Part shown: positions 34,210-39,525 of the stretch, one piece after another | How the letters are laid out: each line of letters begins with the position of its first letter | Position numbering within the stretch: position 1 is the stretch's first letter | NCBI GenBank assembly: GCA_903919975.1 | Contig: CAIXKE010000075.1 | Span: forward strand, 1 to 39,525 | Length of the DNA stretch: 39,525 nt | Reading direction: 5' to 3' | From: Akkermansiaceae bacterium | GTDB lineage: Bacteria; Verrucomicrobiota; Verrucomicrobiia; Verrucomicrobiales; Akkermansiaceae | Position numbers and translations under genes: made by a program | The notes under the pieces: generated by a model | Told to the model about the DNA's origin: nothing | Seen by the model: only the letters and a program-made list of their open reading frames with translations | Database searches by the model: none

Positions 34210-36357
34210 TTAGGTGGCCTCCGAGGATGAGGAAGAATGTTCGAGGCGCCGGCGGTAACTTTCGACGGCGTTGGTCCAGACGGAATCGATACCCTCGACG
34301 GACCGTAGCCATACCGCACGATGCATCATCAGCATGGCGGGGGCAAGATAGAGTAGTTCGGAAAGTTCGTTTTTTGAAATACCGGAGGGCCCGAGGGTGA
34401 GGCAGCGTTCGGCGAGGGATTGGACGATTTCCGACATTTCGGAGTGTTCGAGCAGCGAGACGTGGACACCGTTGACGTAGGGATCAACAACGGCGGCGAT
34501 CACTCCGAAGCGGGCCGGGTGAGCGGCGTTGAGCGCCGGGTCCACTGCGGCGTGTGCGGCATCGGCGAGGCGGATCACTGTAGGCGGATCGATTTCGTCA
34601 GGGGTGGCGAGGATTTTACGTTTTGCGAGGGCCTTGCCATAGCGTGAGCGGCTGGTCCAGACGGAGACGGGTGCGGCGAGAATGAGGCCTAGCAGGATGG
34701 GTGCCATCCAGGCGGCGAAGACGTGGCTGATGTGGATGGCGATAGCGGTCCAGACGATTCCGAGAATGGTGGGGAAGGCGTGGAAGCGCAGGGCATCACC
34801 CCAGGATGTGCCATCGGTCTCGCGGTTTTGGTTTCCCCAGCCGACGGCGCGGCCGAGGATGATGCTGAGGACCATCAGCGTGTGAGCGGCCATGATGCAG
34901 GGGGCGAGCAGCATGGAAACGATGGTTTCAATGAATGCGCCGGTGACGATGGGGAGGAATCCGCCGCAGGAACGGCGGATGCTTGTGCAGAAAATGGCGC
35001 GGGTGATGGCTAGGATTTTCGGTAAAAACAGCAGGGAGAACACCACGCCTGTTAGAATAAGGCTTTGGCCGATGCCGCCGATATGGAACCAGCGGTCCAC
35101 ATAACTTTCGAATGGCAATTGGCTTAACTCGCTGGAGAATCGGTCAAAGGCGACCCATGTGCCTAGCAGAAGGAAGAGGAACCAGAGCGGGCTGCCGAGG
35201 TAGGCCATGATGCCCATGAAGAGGTGCATGCGGACGGAGAACGGCAATTTGCGGGCGAAGATAAGCCACATGTGCTGCAGGTTTCCTTGGCACCAGCGGC
35301 GGTCGCGGATGAGGTGATCCACAAGGGTGGGTGGGGCTTCCTCGTAGGTGCCCTCGATGTCCCAAGCCAGCCAGACTTCCCAGCCTTGGGAGACCATGAG
35401 GGCGGCCTCGACGAAGTCATGGCTGAGGATGCGGCCGCCGAAGGGTTCGCGACCGGGCAGGGCGGGGAGTTCGCAGAATTCCGAGAAGGGCTTGAGGCGA
35501 ATGAGGGCATTGTGGCCCCAATAGCTGCCGCCGGCGAGTTGCCAGTAGTTGAGGCCGCGGATGAAGAGCGGGCCGTAGAGGCGCATGGCGAATTGCTGGA
35601 GCCGGGTGAAAACCGACGATCCGCGGATGAGTTTGGGCGGCGTTTGGAGGATGCCGAGGCGCGGATAGGCTTCCATCACGCGGGTCATTTTGACGATGTC
35701 CGCGCCGTCCATCAGGCTATCGGCATCGAGCACGAGCATGGACTCATAGCCTCCGCCCCATGTGCGGACGAAGTCGCCGATATTGCCGGCCTTGCGGTTT
35801 TCGTTGGTTTTACGACGACGGTAGTAGATGCGGCCGAATCCGCCGAGGCGGCGGCAGAGATTGGTCCATGAGGTTTCCTCGAGAATCCAGAGATCGAGGT
35901 CGCGGGTGTCGCTGAGGATGAAGAAATCGAAGGATTCGAGATTTCCGGTGGCTTCGATGGAGCGGTAGATGGCCTCGATGCGGGCGCAGACTTTGACGCT
36001 GTCCTCGTTGTAAACCGGCATGACCACGGCGTGGCGTTTGGCGAGCGGGCCTGATTTTCCATCGGCGAGTTTGGTAATGCGGACGGAGCGCTTACGGCCC
36101 ATGAGCATATCGAATGCGCCGAAGATGGCGTGGAAGGAGCCTAGCGTGAGCAGGCCGTTGAGCAGAACGAAGATCGCTAACAGCAAGTAATGGGCTTTCT
36201 GGAAACCGATGCGCCAGAATAGATCGGCGAGCCAGAGGCTGGCGGCGAGGTTTACGAGGACCACGATGCCAAAGAACAAGATCCGCCGAAGAACGGTGTG
36301 GAAGCCGTTATAGAACGGCTTGTTGGAATCCGGGGGAGTTAGATCATGATTTTCCAT
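34210..36357 (-). CDS. opgH: Glucans biosynthesis glucosyltransferase H (OpgH/MdoH-like)
   Basis: OpgH is the inner-membrane GT2 glycosyltransferase that makes the linear glucan backbone of osmoregulated periplasmic glucans from UDP-glucose. The ATG at 36357 (MENHDLTPPDSNK) overlaps the TAA of the preceding gene by one base, and gives 715 residues; the long upstream extension is a shadow. Two helices (about 20-70) precede the cytosolic domain with HAVVMPVYNED, FILSDTRD, SMLVLDADSLMDG (DxD metal site), LSHDFVEAALM and the RDRRWCQGNLQH acceptor/product motif. About five further membrane helices follow. Length is shorter than E. coli MdoH (about 850) by the N-terminal region. Confidence 0.92.
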   Translation of the reverse strand: MENHDLTPPDSNKPFYNGFHTVLRRILFFGIVVLVNLAASLWLADLFWRIGFQKAHYLLLAIFVLLNGLLTLGSFHAIFGAFDMLMGRKRSVRITKLADGKSGPLAKRHAVVMPVYNEDSVKVCARIEAIYRSIEATGNLESFDFFILSDTRDLDLWILEETSWTNLCRRLGGFGRIYYRRRKTNENRKAGNIGDFVRTWGGGYESMLVLDADSLMDGADIVKMTRVMEAYPRLGILQTPPKLIRGSSVFTRLQQFAMRLYGPLFIRGLNYWQLAGGSYWGHNALIRLKPFSEFCELPALPGREPFGGRILSHDFVEAALMVSQGWEVWLAWDIEGTYEEAPPTLVDHLIRDRRWCQGNLQHMWLIFARKLPFSVRMHLFMGIMAYLGSPLWFLFLLLGTWVAFDRFSSELSQLPFESYVDRWFHIGGIGQSLILTGVVFSLLFLPKILAITRAIFCTSIRRSCGGFLPIVTGAFIETIVSMLLAPCIMAAHTLMVLSIILGRAVGWGNQNRETDGTSWGDALRFHAFPTILGIVWTAIAIHISHVFAAWMAPILLGLILAAPVSVWTSRSRYGKALAKRKILATPDEIDPPTVIRLADAAHAAVDPALNAAHPARFGVIAAVVDPYVNGVHVSLLEHSEMSEIVQSLAERCLTLGPSGISKNELSELLYLAPAMLMMHRAVWLRSVEGIDSVWTNAVESYRRRLEHSSSSSEAT

Positions 36358-36944
36358 TAGCCGAAGAAATACCAAACCGTTATCATTCCTAACAGGATAA
36401 GCAGGCCGATGAACATGAGACGGACGATGGGGCGTCGGTCCATGGTTTCCCACCATTGGGCGGCACCGCTGCCGATGGCATTGAGTTCGAGCGGTTTGGG
36501 CACCATGGTTAGGGCAGCGAAGGTCGGGCCGGCGGCGAGGTAGGATTTTCTCATCGCATCGACAAAGGCCGGTGGCCAGGGGGCCGGGGTGAGGAAGACG
36601 CTTTGCCATTTGTCCGGCATGCCTGCGAGCAGTAAGGCGAGGCGTCCGCGTGCGGCGAGGCGGCGGTTTTCCAACGGGACGTCGAGCACGTCCTGGGTCC
36701 AATTGGCGATTTCAGAGAGGGCCTCCTCCATTGCGAGCACGCGTGCGGGTTTTTCCGGTTCATGGGCGCGGCGGGCGGAGGCGCGCCAGAGGATGCCTCG
36801 CACCAGCTCGGCGACGAGTAAACGGTTGCGCAGGCGGAGAGCCTGGAGATAGGCTTCCACTGCCGCATAGGCTTCTTCCCATTCGCCGAGCTCCTCTTCG
36901 CTAAGCGGGCTCAGGTATCCTAGGGAGTGATTCGGTGGGCCCAT
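36357..36944 (-). CDS. Small tail-anchored protein of unknown function between opgG and opgH
   Basis: The 195-residue product is highly helical and acidic in its first 60 residues (LSEEELGEWEEAYAAVEAYL), basic in the middle, and ends with one membrane helix (VRLMFIGLLILLGMITVWYF), so it is probably anchored in the inner membrane with its bulk in the cytoplasm. I do not recognise a family. Its start (ATG 36944) lies inside the end of opgG, overlapping by 25 bases, and its TAA overlaps the opgH ATG (TAATG), so all three are translationally coupled. The position suggests a role with OpgH, for example in control or complex assembly; this is inference. Enterobacterial opgGH has no gene at this place. 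Confidence 0.7.
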   Translation of the reverse strand: MGPPNHSLGYLSPLSEEELGEWEEAYAAVEAYLQALRLRNRLLVAELVRGILWRASARRAHEPEKPARVLAMEEALSEIANWTQDVLDVPLENRRLAARGRLALLLAGMPDKWQSVFLTPAPWPPAFVDAMRKSYLAAGPTFAALTMVPKPLELNAIGSGAAQWWETMDRRPIVRLMFIGLLILLGMITVWYFFG

Positions 36945-38485
36945 GTTTCGGTGAGGAAATTATCGCCGCGTTTGAGGCAGCAGCGGAGTTCGACCGGGCC
37001 GCATTCCGAGAGCTTGGTGCCCTCCGTGGCAGGTGAGATTTGGAAGGAGACGCGCCAGCGATCGTCGGGCATTGACTGGATGTTAATGCCTTGGAATTTG
37101 ATTTTTTCCGCGTTGTCGCCGATGGCTTTCACATCGGCGGTGAGTGGGATGTCGCTGGATTTGTTGAGGGCGGTTCCGGTGAATTCGACCATGATGGTGC
37201 GTTGTTCGGGTTGCCAGTCGTGGATGCCGCTGCGGGTGGCGACTGTGTAGCTGCCGGCTTGCGCGGGATCCGGGTCCACGGTCCAGTGTTGGCGATAGGA
37301 AAATTCGATGCGGTCGCCGGGTTTGGGTGTGTTTGAGGGTTCCCAGAGGGCTACGGTGTTGTCGGAGAGTTCGTTGCCGGTCGGAATTTCCATCAACATC
37401 ACGCGTCCGGGTCCCCAATCCGAGGTGGGCTCGATCCAGAGTGACGGGCGCATGTGATAGGCAGCTTCGCCATCCTCGTAGGCGGCGAAGCGTCGATCGC
37501 GCTGGAGCAGGCCGAAGCCTTCGCACTTGTCCATATCGAAGAAGCTGAATTCGAGTTTTCCGGTGTCGTTAGAAATTGGCCGCCAGATGCGTTCACCGCT
37601 GCCCATTCGGATGGAAAGTCCGTCGGAGTCATGGACTTCAGGTCGGAAATCATCGAAGCGTCGCTTTGAGTTTTCGCCAAACCAGAACATGCTCGACATG
37701 GGAGCGATGCCGATGCGTTTGACGGCGCGGCGGGTGAAAATCACGGCTTTGACCTCGACGATGGTTTCGTTTCCAGGGTGGATTTTGAAGGCGTAGGCCC
37801 CGGCATAAGATGGCCCGTCGAGGAGCGCATAGATGCGTGCGTGGGTGTCATTAGGTTCGGGTTTGCGCAGCCAGAATTCGCGGAAACCGGGAAATTCTTC
37901 GACGGCGCCATCGACGCCGGTATCCACGGAGATGCCGCGGGCGGAGATGCCGTAGTGTTGGTTTTTGCCGAGAGCGCGCCAGTAGCTGGCACCTTGGAAG
38001 GCGATGAGTTCATCGAACACATCGGGGTTGTTCAGCGGCGAGTGGAGGCGGAACCCGGCAAAGCCGCCGCCCGGCGGGAGTTCGCCGTGGTTTTTGACGA
38101 GCGGGCCGTAGTTGAAGTAAGCTTCTGCGAGCCGGATTTGTTGTTGATGGCTCTTGGTGAACTCGTTGAGGGTGACCGGTTCGCGGTAAAGATAGCCCGG
38201 ATGGAACATCATTGCGCGGAACGGCAGATTATCGGTCGCCCACAGTGCTTGGTTGGTGTTGAAGCGAATATCCCGATACTGATCGTAGGTCAGATTGCTC
38301 ATCCACGCGGGGAGGCTGTCTGTTTTTGGTGCGACGTAAGGTTGGTTTGCGAGATCCTTGGCGCGGCTTTGGATGTCGCTGAAGCCGATGTCCTCTCTTT
38401 CCCATGTCTGGCAGAAAGCGGAGGAGGTGAGAGCGATGGTCGCTACGAGGGTGAAAGTCGAAGTCCTTGGCACAGCAAGGGTCAT
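36920..38485 (-). CDS. opgG: Periplasmic glucans biosynthesis protein (OpgG/OpgD family)
   Basis: OpgG/OpgD act in the periplasm on the glucan backbone made by OpgH (branching or trimming; OpgD/OpgG homologues have been shown to be beta-glucanases). The 521-residue product starts with a signal peptide (MTLAVPRTSTFTLVATIAL, cleavage near FCQ). The MdoG domain follows: IQSRAKDLANQPYVAP, LTYDQYRDIRFN, LFHPGYLY-like MMFHPGYLYREPV, GGGFAGFRLHSPLN, FQGASYWRALGKNQHYGISARG, APMSSMFWFGEN, RPEVHDSDGLSI and ERIWRPISN. The length matches the family (about 510). It is the first gene of the operon; its end overlaps the next reading frame. Confidence 0.92.
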   Translation of the reverse strand: MTLAVPRTSTFTLVATIALTSSAFCQTWEREDIGFSDIQSRAKDLANQPYVAPKTDSLPAWMSNLTYDQYRDIRFNTNQALWATDNLPFRAMMFHPGYLYREPVTLNEFTKSHQQQIRLAEAYFNYGPLVKNHGELPPGGGFAGFRLHSPLNNPDVFDELIAFQGASYWRALGKNQHYGISARGISVDTGVDGAVEEFPGFREFWLRKPEPNDTHARIYALLDGPSYAGAYAFKIHPGNETIVEVKAVIFTRRAVKRIGIAPMSSMFWFGENSKRRFDDFRPEVHDSDGLSIRMGSGERIWRPISNDTGKLEFSFFDMDKCEGFGLLQRDRRFAAYEDGEAAYHMRPSLWIEPTSDWGPGRVMLMEIPTGNELSDNTVALWEPSNTPKPGDRIEFSYRQHWTVDPDPAQAGSYTVATRSGIHDWQPEQRTIMVEFTGTALNKSSDIPLTADVKAIGDNAEKIKFQGINIQSMPDDRWRVSFQISPATEGTKLSECGPVELRCCLKRGDNFLTETWAHRITP

Positions 38486-38531
38486 AGGGCCATCCCTGCC
38501 ACCGCGTCAAGATTGGCGATTTGGGAATCTT

Positions 38532-39323
38532 TCATAAAATTTCGGATTTTGCGGCAACCCGAATGGCTTGATAAGTCAGAATCCCATCAAAAGCAGCGCG
38601 ATCCGGGTCTGGGACGGAGCGATTCGGGTCGAAATCGACGAAAAACCGAACCAGTTGAAAGCCGGATTTTTCCAGCAGGGAGAGCATTTCGAGGTGTTCG
38701 ATCCAGCGGATCGTCTGGCGCGACTCATGCTTGGTGGGTGGATTTCCGGTGAGCGAGTAGCGGTGTTCTCGATGGAGTAGTTGTCGGGGTCGATCCAGTT
38801 TGTGGCGGGTTTCCAGCAAGCCCTGACGGCCGTCCGGCAAGGTGGCTTGATGATCCGGATACCAAGCGTTTTCGGGCAAATCGCCCAAGAGTTCGGCGTA
38901 GGGCATGAAGACTGTGAGGTAAAGGCCGCCGTGGTTTTCGAGGAAGTTGTGCCAATGGCGCAGCGTCGCCTCGGGATCAGCGGCGAGTTGCAGGGTGAAT
39001 GCCGGTGCGAGCAATGCGGCGTAGCGGCGGCTGGCATTCCACTGTGTCATGTCTCCGGCGTGGACGATCGGATTGACTCCGAGCTGTTTGGCGCGGGCCG
39101 TTCCTTGTGCGTGCATGTCCGGCGAGAGTTCCAAGCCTTCGATTTCGTAGCCCATTTTGAGCAGAGGAAACATCAATCGTCCGGAGCCCGAGCCGATTTC
39201 CAGTGCCGGGCCTGGATGCATTTTGAGAAAATCCGCCATCAAGGGCAACTCGGACTCATCGTCCTCAGCTTCCCAGAAGGCATCGTGGAGTTCGGCTTCG
39301 AGTGAGAGATATGGTTGGGGCAC
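38532..39323 (-). CDS. Class I SAM-dependent methyltransferase
   Basis: The SAM-binding motif I is ALEIGSGSGRLMFPLLKMG, followed by EIEGLELSPDMHA (acidic end of strand 2) and VHAGDMTQW. The C-terminal half has GGLYLTVFMPYAELLGD and ends near TYQAIRVAAKSEIL. The acceptor is unknown. I place the start at the GTG at 39323 (264 residues, PQPYLSLEAELHDAFW) because the frame upstream, which can reach a TTG at 39425, runs into a tandem repeat and is Pro/Arg-rich. The gene is separated from opgG by 46 bases; both read leftwards, so it may belong to the same transcript. Confidence 0.75.
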   Translation of the reverse strand: MPQPYLSLEAELHDAFWEAEDDESELPLMADFLKMHPGPALEIGSGSGRLMFPLLKMGYEIEGLELSPDMHAQGTARAKQLGVNPIVHAGDMTQWNASRRYAALLAPAFTLQLAADPEATLRHWHNFLENHGGLYLTVFMPYAELLGDLPENAWYPDHQATLPDGRQGLLETRHKLDRPRQLLHREHRYSLTGNPPTKHESRQTIRWIEHLEMLSLLEKSGFQLVRFFVDFDPNRSVPDPDRAAFDGILTYQAIRVAAKSEIL

Positions 39324-39401
39324 GCGCCGAGATTGGGTGGATTCCGCTGCGATTGCAAACCTGCGTGTCGGCGGCGGGTGGAATGGCTGTCGGGGCCGGA
39401 A

Positions 39402-39455
39402 CAAAACTAGACAGAGACGGTTCAAAACTAGACAGCGAGACGGAGCAAAACTGGA
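39402..39455. repeat. Imperfect tandem repeat upstream of the methyltransferase gene
   Basis: The unit CAAAACTAGACAG(CG)AGACGG occurs at 39402-39420 and 39423-39443, the second copy with two extra bases, and a third start CAAAACTGGA at 39446. The repeat makes the far-upstream start codon of the neighbouring minus-strand gene unlikely. The last 70 bases of the window hold nothing I can support. Confidence 0.7.
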
Positions 39456-39525
39456 TTTTTGAGGATTTGCTCGGAAGCGACTGGTATTGAGCGGGTTGAT
39501 GGAAATGCTTACCCAACGTCCGCAG

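Noticed and set aside
36358..36702. 115-residue N-terminal extension of OpgH
   Set aside because: It is Arg/Pro-rich and reads in another frame through the small gene between opgG and opgH; the TAATG overlap marks the true start.
39499..39525. Possible start of a plus-strand gene (MEMLTQRPQ) at the right edge
   Set aside because: Nine codons are too few to judge and no promoter or ribosome binding site supports it.

Overview
The window reads as a piece of a GC-rich bacterial chromosome. The gene set and protein character (eukaryote-like GH13 branching enzyme, MoxR/DUF58/BatA-type operon, DUF3592 protein, OpgG/OpgH-type glucan genes, S23-type four-helix-bundle gene, A/T-rich intergenic repeats) suggest a Verrucomicrobiota bacterium, probably of the Verrucomicrobiales. 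This placement is inferred from protein character only; there is no rRNA gene here to confirm it.

Layout. 1-2245 is a decayed patch: the edge of a minus-strand ORF, an outer-membrane beta-barrel gene with a good terminator, the C-terminal stump of a MATE pump, and an IS4-type transposase relic carrying a nonsense codon. A perfect 21-bp inverted repeat (301-321 / 1644-1664) brackets the barrel and MATE part. 2246-6495 holds a glycogen branching enzyme, a broken gene that resembles the end of a C25-type peptidase, and a sodium:solute symporter. 6879-9512 is dnaA-dnaN. 9593-16835 is a plus-strand run: a frameshifted DUF3592 gene, rhamnulokinase, a nucleoside-type MFS permease, trpS, a DJ-1/PfpI protein and a UbiA-like membrane protein. 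After a repeat-filled gap, 17428-24101 is a minus-strand operon: moxR, DUF58, BatA-like VWA protein, large VWA membrane protein. It is interrupted between DUF58 and batA by a small cassette, a four-helix-bundle pseudogene between inverted A/T-rich repeats. 24310-28837 carries tlyA (with an extra zinc-ribbon-like tail), tRNA-Thr(UGU), phosphate acetyltransferase, a PHP histidinol-phosphatase-type gene and a GluQ-type tRNA(Asp) modifying enzyme. 29009-33008 has an unrecognised 570-residue protein and a divergent EF-G paralogue. 33018-38485 is an osmoregulated-periplasmic-glucan operon (opgG, a small membrane-anchored unknown, opgH) followed closely by galactokinase. The window ends with a SAM methyltransferase and a short tandem repeat.

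How the genes fit together. Several products handle glucose or galactose polymers and sugars (GlgB, OpgG/OpgH, GalK, RhaB). The moxR-DUF58-VWA operon is the usual architecture of a chaperone-assisted membrane or envelope complex. dnaA-dnaN are the replication core genes, but no clear DnaA-box cluster is visible, so no origin is claimed. The most unusual feature is the repeat-bounded four-helix-bundle cassette inside the moxR operon: the same repeat also supplies a stop codon to DUF58 and candidate start codons to both VWA genes. At least five broken genes (transposase, MATE, C25-like, DUF3592, four-helix bundle) lie in the first 22 kb.
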